Below, piece after piece: positions 52,140-61,829 of a DNA stretch of 64,000 bases. The translations under genes and the position numbers were made by a program. This stretch comes from Planctomycetota bacterium (lineage in GTDB: Bacteria > Planctomycetota > Phycisphaerae > Phycisphaerales > SM1A02). The notes below the pieces were generated by a model. That model was not told the DNA's origin. It worked only from the letters and a program-made list of their open reading frames with translations, and did no database searches. Where the stretch lies: assembly GCA_022566535.1 (NCBI GenBank), contig JADFIR010000009.1, positions 25,563 through 89,562 on the forward strand. Reading direction: 5' to 3'. Within the stretch, counting starts at the first letter, position 1. Every line of letters starts with the position of its first letter.

Positions 52140-53156
52140 TCAGGGAGTGTCCGCCGGGGACGGCGCCGGGTCGCCTGCGCTGCTCAAGACGGCAGCTTGC
52201 GCTTGGCGAGCCTGCTCGTTCTTGAACGGCACGTACTCGCTGTTGTACCACTGCCACCATTGCCGGATGTCGTAGGCGAGGTACTTGGTGGACTGGCCCC
52301 AGTCGTTCGTGGTCATCGCTACGAGTGAGCGATGCACATCCGTACGGTAATTCACCACCACCGCGTCCATGACCCTCATGATCACGCCTTCGGAAACCAC
52401 GCCTGGGATCGGCACAAAGACCGCGACATTATTGTCAATGACGGCCTCAACCCGGGCCACGAAGACGCGCTGGGTTGCGATGGCGATCCACGCCAGATCA
52501 CCCTTCTTCTCCACCTCGTCGGCAGTGATCTGGGCAAATATCAGCAGTGGAATCGTCTGCAGCGCGCCGAGCCCACCGGCCAGAACCCCTGCGTTGTTCG
52601 CGACACGATGCTTGGGACTACGCAGGGCCGTATCGAGCACTCCCAGCACGGACGCTGAGACCGGCGAAGTCATGCGCTGTGCAGCCTCGTAGCGGATCTG
52701 GGAATCTCGATCGTATACGGCTATCCAGGCCAGGGCCGCTTGGCCCTGCTCGCCTTGGGCTGTGAAATGGTCGAGCATAGCCAAGCGGACATCGTCATCT
52801 TCCCGTACCAGAACCTCGATCATGGGTATGAACGCGGCGGGGTCGATGAACTCTTTCAACTGGGCGATTCCGCGAGCCCGCAACTCCTGGGCCTTCATTT
52901 GACCCAGGTACTTGTGCCGGATGAGACGCAGCTGCTTAAGGTATTGGCGTACCTTGGCGCGGTGGGCAAGCTCGGCGTCCGTCGGGCCGTACAACATCTC
53001 CACGATGGGGGGGACGGCCCCCTGATCCGGCAGAGGCGTGAGCAGCCCGTACCGCGGATCGCTCTGATCCCTCGGCTGAGGCGTCTGAGCCCACCCAGCC
53101 GAAGCAATCGCCAGGGGAAAGCCGACAACGACGGCAAGATCGCGTATCTGTAACAT
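52140..53156 (-). CDS. Exported HEAT-repeat-like protein
   Basis: The 338-residue protein (ATG 53156 with GAGGAG upstream) has a signal peptide (IRDLAVVVGFPLAIASAGWA). Repeated helical pairs follow that look like HEAT repeats (FIPMIEVLVREDDDVRLAML, DRDSQIRYEAAQRM, VLDTALRSPKHRVANNAGVL). A C-terminal WQWYNSEYVPFKNEQA precedes an Ala/Pro tail. It is probably a periplasmic binding or scaffold protein. The function is unknown. The SPOR-domain lipoprotein gene lies upstream on the same strand. Confidence 0.7.
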   Translation of the reverse strand: MLQIRDLAVVVGFPLAIASAGWAQTPQPRDQSDPRYGLLTPLPDQGAVPPIVEMLYGPTDAELAHRAKVRQYLKQLRLIRHKYLGQMKAQELRARGIAQLKEFIDPAAFIPMIEVLVREDDDVRLAMLDHFTAQGEQGQAALAWIAVYDRDSQIRYEAAQRMTSPVSASVLGVLDTALRSPKHRVANNAGVLAGGLGALQTIPLLIFAQITADEVEKKGDLAWIAIATQRVFVARVEAVIDNNVAVFVPIPGVVSEGVIMRVMDAVVVNYRTDVHRSLVAMTTNDWGQSTKYLAYDIRQWWQWYNSEYVPFKNEQARQAQAAVLSSAGDPAPSPADTP

Positions 53157-53231
53157 GGTCGCTCCTCTCGATGGGCGTAGCGACATTCTAGCAACGATCG
53201 TCGGGCACAGCGGAGCGACTGCCTGGGCAGA

Positions 53232-54050
53232 CTACGAGTTGGGCGTCGTTAGCAGGGCGACAATGTATTGCAACTTGCCCAGGTCGCTGCGGGCGGCGGC
53301 GGCGGCGCTGCGGCTCCGAAACCGACCGAATTGCACCAGATACAGCGTTTGCCCACGCTGATCACGGCTGGGCACAATCCGCGCTGCACTCAACCCGTGG
53401 TGTATCGCGATTGCAGAGACGTCGCCCGCTACACGTTCCGCATGCCGGCGATGCCGAAACGCTCCGGCTTGCAGTGTAAAGAGGATGGGGCGACTGGCGG
53501 CATCGGTCCCCGCCATCCCCGTGTCACCCTCGGCCATTTTGAACCATCGGTCTGCCGCAGCCTCTTCGCCGGCCTGTTGGTAGGCCATGGCGGCGTGGTA
53601 GGCCGCCAGCCGGGCATCCTCTCCAGCCAGGACCCCTGCGGCCTCTTTCAACCGCCCCGCCGCCTCGCGCGGGCGGTGCTGATCCATCAGCACCAGGCCG
53701 AGGGCTGCCTTGGCCTTGCCAACCGTCGGGGAGCGTGATGATCGCGAGGCAGTCGTCAGCCACTGCTCGGCTTGCCCGAGATCGCCCAGTTGATACGCGC
53801 ACAGCCCGGCCAGGTACGCGGCATCGCCGCCCCGGGGCCCCCTCAAAGAACGCTGCACCCGCACCGCCCGCTTCTGGGCCATCGCATAGCGCTTGGCCTG
53901 GTAGTCGACCAGCGCCTGGTCAAGGTCCGCGGCCCGTGGCGTGGATTTACACCCGGCTTGCCCAATCGCCATCGCCACACAGATCACCACCCGGACGCCG
54001 ATGCCGATCGTCGCTCGATCGGAGTCTGCATAGTGCGATTGGCGAGTCAC
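53232..54050 (-). CDS. Lipoprotein with TPR-like repeats and a C-terminal SPOR domain
   Basis: The 272-residue protein has a lipobox (VAMAIGQAGC), TPR-like helices (AAYLAGLCAYQLGDLGQAEQ, AAYHAAMAYQQAGEEAAADR) and a final SPOR domain (FTLQAGAFRHRRHAERVAGD, LYLVQFGRFRSRSAAAAARS), which binds septal peptidoglycan lacking stem peptides. It may act in cell-envelope or division functions. The start is GTG 54050. It is divergent from the acyl-CoA ligase, only 63 bp away. Confidence 0.8.
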   Translation of the reverse strand: MTRQSHYADSDRATIGIGVRVVICVAMAIGQAGCKSTPRAADLDQALVDYQAKRYAMAQKRAVRVQRSLRGPRGGDAAYLAGLCAYQLGDLGQAEQWLTTASRSSRSPTVGKAKAALGLVLMDQHRPREAAGRLKEAAGVLAGEDARLAAYHAAMAYQQAGEEAAADRWFKMAEGDTGMAGTDAASRPILFTLQAGAFRHRRHAERVAGDVSAIAIHHGLSAARIVPSRDQRGQTLYLVQFGRFRSRSAAAAARSDLGKLQYIVALLTTPNS

Positions 54051-54113
54051 GCTGGGGAACGTATCGTACCGACACGGCCAACCTCGCCACTTTGTTTGGG
54101 CGCCCCACTACAG

Positions 54114-55631
54114 ATGCGCATCGTCAAGCCGATCATCCGCCGACTGCTGCTGGCCCCTCGGCGTGAGGCCGTGGTGGATGACAGTCGTGACTGGAAGGCC
54201 TACCAGCTCTATTTCGGCGCCCTGCACCTTGCCAAGGCCATCCAGCGCACCAGCGACGCCCAACACATTGGCCTGATGCTGCCCACATCGGCCCTGTTTC
54301 CCATGGCCATGCTCGGCACGTGGATGCTGGGACGGACCATCGTGCCGCTGAACTACCTGCTCAAGTCGCAGGATCTGGAATATGTCATCGCCGACGCCGA
54401 CCTCGACACCGTCGTCACCGTCACGCCGATGATTGACTACGTCGGCAGCCTGCCTGCGGGCATCAACCAGATCCGGCTCGATGAGATGAGCTTCAAGGGC
54501 CTGCCGCCGATGCGGCGATGCCGCCGCCGACCAGACGATCATCTCGCGGCTCTGATGTACACCTCCGGGACCTCCGGGAAGCCCAAGGGGGTCATGCTCA
54601 CGGTGGGGAATCTGGCCGCGAATGTCCGCCAATGTGTCCAATGGGTCGGCTTCACGCGATCCGACAGCGTGCTGGGCGTTCTGCCGCAGTTCCACAGCTT
54701 CGGCCTCACCGTCCTGACGCTGCTGCCGTTCACTGTCGGGTGCAAGGTCATCTATACCGCCCGATTCCTGCCCCGAAAGATCCTCACGCTTCTACGCACC
54801 CACCGGCCGACCGCAATGATCGGCATCCCCTCCATGTACAACGCTCTGCTGCAATCCAAGAGCGCGACCGCCGCCGACTTCTCCTCGCTGCGATACATCG
54901 TCTCCGGCGGCGAGCCCTTGCCCCGGTCGGTGTTCGACGGAGTCCGCCAACGGTTCAATGTTGCGATCAAGGAAGGCTACGGCTTGACAGAGACCGGGCC
55001 GGTGACTAACTGGTGTCGGCCCCAGGACGACAAGACAGGGTCGGTCGGCATGGCCCTGCCTGATGTCCAGCAGAAGATCGTCGCGCCGGATGGGACTCGC
55101 CTCGGCGTGGATGAAGATGGCGAAGTCTGCGTCCGCGGCCCCAACATCATGCCCGGGTACTTCAAGCTGCCCCAGCAGACCGCCGAGGTCTTCGACGACG
55201 AGGGCTATTTCAAGACCGGCGACATCGGCCGGGTCGATGCCGACGGCTTCCTTCACATCACCGGCCGCATCAAGGAGATGCTTATCATCGGCGGGGAGAA
55301 CGTCTTCCCCCGCGAGATCGAGGAAGCGCTCAACGCCCACCCCGACGTTCAAGACTCAGCGGTCATCGGCATGCCGGACCCGGCCCGCGGCGAAGTGCCG
55401 TTAGCCTTTGTAGAGTTCCGCGAGGGCGCGTCGTTCGACCAATCCGCCTTGCGGTCCCATTGCCGAGAGCGACTGGCCCAGTTTAAGGTCCCCCGCGAGA
55501 TTCGCGTGATCCAAGAGCTGCCTCGAAACCCCACCGGCAAGATCATGCGCCGCGAGCTGAGCGTACAGACCACGGATTTACCGCCCGGCGAAGCTCCGGC
55601 GGTGCTCGGACCCAAGGATCGCACCGACTAA
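54114..55631 (+). CDS. AMP-dependent acyl-CoA synthetase/ligase
   Basis: The 505-residue enzyme activates a carboxylate with ATP and then transfers it to CoA or another thiol. Motifs: LMYTSGTSGKPKGVMLT (P-loop A3), YGLTETGPVTNW, FKTGDIGRVDADGFLHITGR, EMLIIGGENVFPREIEEAL and the C-terminal lysine motif ELPRNPTGKIMRREL. Long- or medium-chain fatty acids are likely substrates but this cannot be read from the sequence. A longer frame from 53772 overlaps the divergent lipoprotein gene. A strong inverted repeat follows. Confidence 0.88.
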   Translation: MRIVKPIIRRLLLAPRREAVVDDSRDWKAYQLYFGALHLAKAIQRTSDAQHIGLMLPTSALFPMAMLGTWMLGRTIVPLNYLLKSQDLEYVIADADLDTVVTVTPMIDYVGSLPAGINQIRLDEMSFKGLPPMRRCRRRPDDHLAALMYTSGTSGKPKGVMLTVGNLAANVRQCVQWVGFTRSDSVLGVLPQFHSFGLTVLTLLPFTVGCKVIYTARFLPRKILTLLRTHRPTAMIGIPSMYNALLQSKSATAADFSSLRYIVSGGEPLPRSVFDGVRQRFNVAIKEGYGLTETGPVTNWCRPQDDKTGSVGMALPDVQQKIVAPDGTRLGVDEDGEVCVRGPNIMPGYFKLPQQTAEVFDDEGYFKTGDIGRVDADGFLHITGRIKEMLIIGGENVFPREIEEALNAHPDVQDSAVIGMPDPARGEVPLAFVEFREGASFDQSALRSHCRERLAQFKVPREIRVIQELPRNPTGKIMRRELSVQTTDLPPGEAPAVLGPKDRTD

Positions 55632-55658
55632 GACGCATGCCTCGATGCCTCGATGACC

Positions 55659-55700
55659 CGGGTCTTCCTCGTCCCGACAAGTCGGGACTCGTCAGACCCG
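55659..55700 (+). terminator. Composite hairpin after the acyl-CoA ligase
   Basis: GTCCCGAC/GTCGGGAC forms an inner stem and CGGGTCT/AGACCCG an outer one, centred 48 bp after the stop. There is no T-run, so it is a terminator candidate by structure only. Confidence 0.45.
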
Positions 55701-55993
55701 GCTTCGCTCGGTGCCTTCTTCTAACTCCGAAACGACTCCCGAAACCCCCTTTCCCCTTTGGTTCCTGGCCCAGGAATCCCCGTGCGACCGGCTGTAGCAC
55801 CCTTGCGAACCAGCAATCTGCCCGGAATCGGCTCAGTAGCCAGCCTGCCCGCCGCAGCGCCCAGCCTTTTCTGCCCAGGAATCTGCCCATCCAACTTTTG
55901 CCGGCAACCGGGCTCACATGCTCGAAAACAGGCTTTTGCGGCGACATCGCCCCCGTCGGCGCGGCCCAATGCCTCACCATTTACAAAAACCTA

Positions 55994-56021
55994 TTGACAT
56001 CGACGTATCGTCGAGTAATTT
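55994..56021 (+). promoter_or_regulatory. Promoter candidate for the giant secreted-protein gene
   Basis: TTGACA, an exact -35 match, and TAATTT are spaced by 16 bp in an AT-rich stretch about 490 bp before the start of the next gene. It is the best promoter-like sequence in the 850 bp gap. Confidence 0.5.
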
Positions 56022-56506
56022 ACTCTCGTGTGCGAACCGCCTCTGTGAGGCACCCCGTGGGGCACACATCTTGTGTCGGGTACGAGGTTCAAGGAGATCG
56101 AAGGAACACCAGAGGAGGAATGGCCCATCAAAGGTCATGAATAGGTAGAAACCGGCTCGACCGGGGCCCGCACTTCGGGGCCTGGATCGGCGTCACAAGA
56201 GTTGGTCCTGCCACGGACGGGGAAGAATGCGTCACTTCCAGCCGCATGCGAACGCGGCGGCGAGCCACTGACGGCCGCCGAGAGATGCAGCAATTGAAGA
56301 GAGAGTAGTTGTGAACGGCCGACCGGGGCCCGGGACGAGGGTAGCTCGGCGGTAGCCGGTCGGAACACGGCGATGTCGGCGCGCGGCGCACCCGCATTCA
56401 GGGTGTCGCCGGTGCGGCGCACATTGTCAGCGCGGTTATTTCTCATCGACTACTTCGTTTGAAACGTCTTTCCACAGTGCACCCAGAGGATTTGGAGGTC
56501 TTGAAG
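56022..56506 (+). other. Long leader region with a six-codon frame
   Basis: About 485 bp of possible 5' untranslated region. At 56119-56139 GAGGAGGA precedes ATG GCC CAT CAA AGG TCA TGA, a six-codon frame with an ideal ribosome binding site, followed by a three-codon frame starting within its stop. It might be a leader peptide or a truncated gene start. Several GC-rich arms (GGCCGACCGG, GGTAGCCGGTCGG) could fold. No known riboswitch is recognised. Confidence 0.35.
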
Positions 56507-59500
56507 ATGAATCACCGGTCAAAAATGAGACTTTGCTACTGTACCGGCGGCGGTCTGCTGATTGCGGCCGCCAGCGCGGTTGGACTCACCATTATGGCCC
56601 TGGGCGCCAATCGGCCCGTTGTTGTCGGGCCCGCCGAAGCCTTGACCGATTCAGGCGTGTGGCAATCCGCCCGTCCGCAGTTGAGCGACCGGCTGGCATT
56701 TGAGGGCGGCGTCGCTACCGGCCCCTTCTGCCCGACCCCGGTCTACGACAACGGCACCTACGACCTTGTCAACGGCGGCAGGCCTACTGCCGGCTGGACC
56801 GAGGCGGGCGTCATCGACGACTTCGAGACGACGGTCCCAATCGGCTTCAGTTGTGTGCAGGTCGCAATGTTAGATAACACGGGGCAGACCGACCTGCAAA
56901 CGATGCGGGTCCAGATCTTCGACCTCAACGACATTGACGGATTGGGCGGCGGCGACGGCACCATCCCTGGCGTCGGCAGCTTCGCTGCGGCCATATCCGT
57001 CTGCGATAATACCTATTCGGTGGGCGCCGGCACGATGACGTTGACCGACACCCTCGACGACGCCTTCGGATTTGACGTCATCCTGTTCGACGCCATCGGG
57101 GCCAAGTGTGATCTGCCCCCCGGCGACTACGGGTTCCACCTGACTTTCCCGGGTAGCGGCGCCGTTGACTTCTGGACCACGGCCACCCCGACCGGCGCCA
57201 GCCCTGATTGCGCACACGTGTGGGGCACGGTCGTGGATTTACCGTCTGATTTTTGCGCTCCTCTAGGTCCAGCTTTTCTATCCATGCACTTCAACCTCTC
57301 GCAGGGTGAAGCGGGCGCCTGCGGCGACGGCGTCTGCGATCCAGTTGAAAATCCGTGCAATTGCCCGGCCGATTGCGGAAACCCGCCTCTCGACGAGGTC
57401 GGTCTCTGCGACGACGGGATTGACAATGACTGCGACGGCAACATTGACTGCGTTGATAGCGATTGCGCGAACGATCCCGTGTGCGTGCCGCCACAGACAG
57501 ACAACCTCTGCGCGGATCGCAGGCCGGTCTTCAACGGCAAGACGGATTTTGACAACACCGGCGCCACCTATGACGGGCTCCTCGACCCGGTCGGCGATCC
57601 CTGTCCAAATGTCAACGCGACGGGTGACGTGTGGTTCAACTACACCGCCGACGCAGACGGCACCGTGGACATCGACACCTGCCAAAGCGCTGGCATCACC
57701 GACACGGTGCTGAGTGTCTACGACGGCTGCGACTGCGGGATCCTCAGCTGCGACATCAACGGGCTGCCCGGCGGGCTCCTGGCCACCAACGACGACTCTG
57801 GCCTCTGCGGAGCGGGTTCGTTCCTCTCGGCGGTGAAAATCCCGGTCGTCGCCGGCAACTGCTACAAGATCCAGGTCAGCGGCTGGCAGGGGGAGGAGGG
57901 CGCCGGCGTCCTCACCATCGCCAAGCAGCCGCCGCCGAAGGGGCAGACAGACAACCTCTGCGCGGATCGCAGGCCGGTCTTCAACGGCAAGACGGATTTT
58001 GACAACACCGGCGCCACCCTTGACGGGCCAGTGTGTGATCCCGACCAGACGGGTGATGTGTGGTTCAACTACTTCCCCGACGAAACCACCTCAGTGGACA
58101 TCGACACCTGCCAGAGCACCGGCCTCACCGACACGGTGCTGAATGTCTACGACGGCTGCGACTGTGGGACCATCCACTGCGACCCCGACGGGCTGCCCGG
58201 CCAGCTCTTGGCCACCAACGACGACTCCGGCCTCTGCGGAGCGGGTTCGTTCCTCTCGGCGGTGAAAATCCCGGTCGTCGCGGGCAACTGCTACAAGATC
58301 CAGGTCAGCGGCTGGCAGGGGGAGGAGGGCGCCGGCACCCTCACCATCACCAAGCAACCGCCGCCCCAAATCGGCGCCTGCTGCATCTGGGACGGGACGT
58401 GCGTGGACAACTCAACCGCGGATGACTGCGCTGCCGTTGGCGGAATCTTTGGGGGCGTGGGGAGCGTTTGCCTCGGCGACGCCGACGGCGACGGAGTGGA
58501 CGACCTCTGTGCTCCGATACTGCCGCAAGGCGCGAACTTCTTCACCGATCCCGACGCGTTCGCGGCGGCGCTGGCGGGGACGGACAAGCGGGCCAAGGCC
58601 GCATGGGCTTTCAAGCCCCACAAGCTTCCCCCGGCAGACGTCGTGGCGCTGGATGACCCGCTGAACATCAACACTCACTTCCTGGACCCGGACTCTCCCT
58701 GGTTCAACCCCCCGCCGCCTCCGCCGTGCGCGCAGGTGCCGGGCGAGCCGCTCAACAACTGCTGTTCTCGCCGCGAGACGGTCGGCAACGGCAAGACGCC
58801 GTTTGACAACACCGCCGCCACCCTTGACGGGCCAGTCTGTAATCCCAACCAGACGGGTGATGTGTGGTTCAACTACATCGCCCCCGAAAGCGGCTCAGTG
58901 GACATCGACACCTGCCAAAGCGTCGGCCTCGTCGACACGGTGCTGAATGTCTACGATGGCTGCGACTGCACGACCATCCACTGCGACCCCGACGGGCTGC
59001 CCGGGCAGCTCCTGGCGACCAACGACGACTCCGACCTCTGCGGAGCGGGTTCGTTCCTCTCGGCGGTGAAAATCCCGGTCGTCGCGGGCGACTGCTACAA
59101 GATCCAGGTCAGTGGCTGGAAGGGCGATGCGGGCGCCGGCGTCCTCACCATCACCAAGCAGGGCGCGCCGGAGTGCCTTGGTGACGACTGCGCCGACGGG
59201 TCGATCGAAGTCTGCCCGGGTGGGATTCCGGACTGCTTCTGCTTTACGGCCTTCGCCGGCGGTCCCCAGTGCGCGGGCAGCATAGGCTGTGCTGGGATCA
59301 CGCTTTGTCCGACTGGCACCGAATGCCCGGCGGGCTTCGTATGCGTGGTTGATACGTGCTGCGGGCCTGAAGCCGTCTGTGTCCCGGTGGGGTGCACGGT
59401 TCCGCTCGCACCGCTGCCGCCCGGCACACTCACGGCCACCGGAATCGTCGGTGGACGAGCCGACATGGGCGACTTCGGCCAAGGCGGCGGAGTCGCTGGC

Positions 59501-61255
59501 GAAGGCGGAGAAGACCTGTGGCCGCCGTCGCTGGACAACGTGACGTTCCAGTCCAACACCCTTGGCCTGCAGGCGCCGCTGCCCAGCCCGGCTGGGCCAG
59601 GCGGCCTGGCGTTTGCCTCGGCCGGGTTCCTTGACATTCCCAACAACATCCTCGTGTCGAACACCTTCGTGAACGGCTTCGACATCATCAGCGGTCCGCC
59701 GGTGGTGCCTCCTGACAACCACACGGCCATGTCGCTGGAGATCATCTCCGCATTGGGCGGAGTTGGCCCGATCTTCGTGACGGTGTTCGACAAGAATGAA
59801 GAATCCATAGGCAAGATCAAGCTTGAGAACCCGGCTCCGCCGCCCAACGGCGACCAGTGCGTGGATCGCAAGCCGATCGAGAACGGCCAGACGCCGTTCA
59901 CCACCGTCGGCGCTAGCAGTGATGGACCAGCCCCATGCGGCTTGCTCGGTTCAGATATCTGGTTCAACTACACTCCTCTCGAAGACGCCTCCGTGGACAT
60001 CGACACCTGCCGCAACACCGACTTCGACACGGTGCTCGCGGTCTACAAGGGCTGCGCCTGCCCGGTTGGGGCGCCTATAGCGTGCAACGACGACACCTGC
60101 GGGCTCCAATCCTCGGTGAAAATCGACGTCCTCGCGAACAACTGCTACAAGATCCAGCTCGGTGGATTCAACGGCGCCCAGGGAACGGGTACCCTCACCA
60201 TCACCAAGCAGGGCCCGCCGCCGCCGTGCGAGCAGCTGCCGGGCGCGCCGTTCAACGACTGCTGTGACCGCCGCAGCCCGATCTTCAACGGCCCGACGCC
60301 GTTCACCAACATCAGCGCCATCACCGACGGTGTGGATCATGGAGCTGGGTTCTGCGGCCCGTTCGGCGACGGCAGTGTCCATAACGACATCTGGTACAAC
60401 TACAACGCAGACTTCACCGGTACCCTCCAGATCACCACCTGCGAGGAGCTGGGCGGCGCTGCCGACTACGACACGCGGATTGCCGCCTACGACGGCTGCG
60501 ACGTGGCGGCCTGCCCGCCGAGCGCTACCGTACTCGGGTGCAACGATGACGACCCGGTGAATCCGTGCGGCACGGGAGCCGGCGGCTTCCACAGCACGCT
60601 TGCGATCCCGGTCGTGGCTGGCAACTGCTACAAGATCCGCCTCGGCGGCTTCGCGGAAGGCGACGTCGGCACCGGCACCCTCCAGTTGAACAAGAACCCG
60701 CCGCCTGGAGTCGTCGGTGGCCAAGCCGCCATGGGCGCCTTCCGCGGCGACAAAGCCGCGGCCAAAAAGGCCGCCAAGCTCGGAGCCCTCACCGACCGAA
60801 TCGGTAAGGGCGGAGTCGCCGGCGTGACCAGGAAGCTGTTCCTGGGGATCATCACGAAGCCTGGAGTCACCATCGGGCGGGTCAACATCTATGACACCAC
60901 CGATGGAGCCGAAGGGCTGACCAAGATCATCGTGTACACGGACGAATCGCAGGAACCGTTCAACAACGCTGATATCTCCAGTCCGGGCTTCCCCGGCGTC
61001 CCCGACGGATGCGTTGATGCGACCGACCTGGCGACGATCCTGGGTGCGTGGTGCTCCGCTGCGGGCGACCCAGACCCGCCCGGCGACGTGGACCCGCCCT
61101 GCGAGGACTGCAACGCCGCGAACTTCCTCATCGCGGACATCAACGGGCCGGACGGCGCGCCTGATGGGTGTGTAGACCCGTTCGACCTGGCGAAGCTGTT
61201 CGCCGCGTGGTGCTCGGTCTCCGGTGGCAACCCCTGCGGTACATGCTTCCCGTAA
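56507..61255 (+). CDS. Large secreted protein with repeated beta-sandwich-like domains and dockerin-like tail
   Basis: The 1582-residue protein (ATG 56507 with TTGGAGG upstream) has a signal peptide (GGGLLIAAASAVGLTIMALG) and an N-terminal beta domain. It then has five copies of a ~130-residue domain, beginning near 57500, 57950, 58770, 59850 and 60250. Each runs DNLCADRRPVFNGKT, GDVWFNYTADADGTVDIDTC, TVLSVYDGCDC, LLATNDDS, FLSAVKIPVVAGNCYKIQVS and LTIAKQ. Copies 1-3 are nearly identical even in DNA. A final tail has two Cys-rich EF-hand-like repeats (DGCVDATDLATILGAWC, DGCVDPFDLAKLFAAWC). It is probably a cell-surface or extracellular binding protein. Confidence 0.85.
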   Translation: MNHRSKMRLCYCTGGGLLIAAASAVGLTIMALGANRPVVVGPAEALTDSGVWQSARPQLSDRLAFEGGVATGPFCPTPVYDNGTYDLVNGGRPTAGWTEAGVIDDFETTVPIGFSCVQVAMLDNTGQTDLQTMRVQIFDLNDIDGLGGGDGTIPGVGSFAAAISVCDNTYSVGAGTMTLTDTLDDAFGFDVILFDAIGAKCDLPPGDYGFHLTFPGSGAVDFWTTATPTGASPDCAHVWGTVVDLPSDFCAPLGPAFLSMHFNLSQGEAGACGDGVCDPVENPCNCPADCGNPPLDEVGLCDDGIDNDCDGNIDCVDSDCANDPVCVPPQTDNLCADRRPVFNGKTDFDNTGATYDGLLDPVGDPCPNVNATGDVWFNYTADADGTVDIDTCQSAGITDTVLSVYDGCDCGILSCDINGLPGGLLATNDDSGLCGAGSFLSAVKIPVVAGNCYKIQVSGWQGEEGAGVLTIAKQPPPKGQTDNLCADRRPVFNGKTDFDNTGATLDGPVCDPDQTGDVWFNYFPDETTSVDIDTCQSTGLTDTVLNVYDGCDCGTIHCDPDGLPGQLLATNDDSGLCGAGSFLSAVKIPVVAGNCYKIQVSGWQGEEGAGTLTITKQPPPQIGACCIWDGTCVDNSTADDCAAVGGIFGGVGSVCLGDADGDGVDDLCAPILPQGANFFTDPDAFAAALAGTDKRAKAAWAFKPHKLPPADVVALDDPLNINTHFLDPDSPWFNPPPPPPCAQVPGEPLNNCCSRRETVGNGKTPFDNTAATLDGPVCNPNQTGDVWFNYIAPESGSVDIDTCQSVGLVDTVLNVYDGCDCTTIHCDPDGLPGQLLATNDDSDLCGAGSFLSAVKIPVVAGDCYKIQVSGWKGDAGAGVLTITKQGAPECLGDDCADGSIEVCPGGIPDCFCFTAFAGGPQCAGSIGCAGITLCPTGTECPAGFVCVVDTCCGPEAVCVPVGCTVPLAPLPPGTLTATGIVGGRADMGDFGQGGGVAGEGGEDLWPPSLDNVTFQSNTLGLQAPLPSPAGPGGLAFASAGFLDIPNNILVSNTFVNGFDIISGPPVVPPDNHTAMSLEIISALGGVGPIFVTVFDKNEESIGKIKLENPAPPPNGDQCVDRKPIENGQTPFTTVGASSDGPAPCGLLGSDIWFNYTPLEDASVDIDTCRNTDFDTVLAVYKGCACPVGAPIACNDDTCGLQSSVKIDVLANNCYKIQLGGFNGAQGTGTLTITKQGPPPPCEQLPGAPFNDCCDRRSPIFNGPTPFTNISAITDGVDHGAGFCGPFGDGSVHNDIWYNYNADFTGTLQITTCEELGGAADYDTRIAAYDGCDVAACPPSATVLGCNDDDPVNPCGTGAGGFHSTLAIPVVAGNCYKIRLGGFAEGDVGTGTLQLNKNPPPGVVGGQAAMGAFRGDKAAAKKAAKLGALTDRIGKGGVAGVTRKLFLGIITKPGVTIGRVNIYDTTDGAEGLTKIIVYTDESQEPFNNADISSPGFPGVPDGCVDATDLATILGAWCSAAGDPDPPGDVDPPCEDCNAANFLIADINGPDGAPDGCVDPFDLAKLFAAWCSVSGGNPCGTCFP

Positions 61256-61284
61256 GCGAAGGCCCGCAAAGCACATGAAACCCC

Positions 61285-61317
61285 ACCCCCGGCCTCATCG
61301 GCCGGGGGTTTTCTTTT
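61285..61317 (+). terminator. Intrinsic terminator of the giant gene
   Basis: ACCCCCGGCC-TCATC-GGCCGGGGGT is a perfect ten-base stem followed by TTTCTTTTT, 30 bp after the stop codon. It is the clearest intrinsic terminator in the window. Confidence 0.85.
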
Positions 61318-61348
61318 TCCCCCAGACCTCCCAACGTCTGAACACCGC

Positions 61349-61380
61349 CAAAGCCCAGGGAAGGCTCTCCCTGGGCTTTG
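61349..61380. terminator. Second hairpin, possibly bidirectional terminator
   Basis: CAAAGCCCAGGGA and TCCCTGGGCTTTG form a perfect 13-base stem with a six-base loop, 32 bp after the previous terminator. Flanking A and T runs are short and symmetrical. Confidence 0.6.
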
Positions 61381-61829
61381 TAGTGGTGTCCGGTTGCGGT
61401 CTCGCGAGCACAGGGTATGCGGCGGCCCACCGGGTCCACAGGACCCGGCTCGCTTGGCCGTCAGCCGGGCCGCGTGTGGGCCCCCGATTGACCTTCGCGC
61501 AAGGGAGGCGTCCGCACATCGCAAGGACACCGGCTTGGGGACAAGCCGGCACGCGGGGAGATCTCACCCAGATCGTGTCCCCACGGCGGCGAGGTGGCGA
61601 ATCCGGGTACTACACGGAGGCCGGACAGGCTGCTACCGGGGTCATGGACAGGCCTGGCCGCCGAGATATTTGGCTCGGTCGCAACAACTGAGGCGTTATG
61701 ACGGATAGGAACTTGGCACGCCCCAACGCCGGGGTAACCTGTTGGGGGGCTCCAGACCGCACGCTCGTGGCTTGCGGCCCGGGCTGGCCGTGCCACCTAC
61801 CCGTGGGGCCGAATTACGGTGATTGAGGA
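61381..61829. other. Intergenic region, no supported gene
   Basis: About 450 bp without a domain-bearing frame. Overlapping frames on both strands lack ribosome binding sites and codon bias. No repeat shared with the rest of the window was noticed. Confidence 0.45.

Noticed and set aside
53772..54113. N-terminal extension of the acyl-CoA ligase
   Set aside because: It overlaps the divergent lipoprotein gene and has no ligase-like sequence. The family begins at about ATG 54114.
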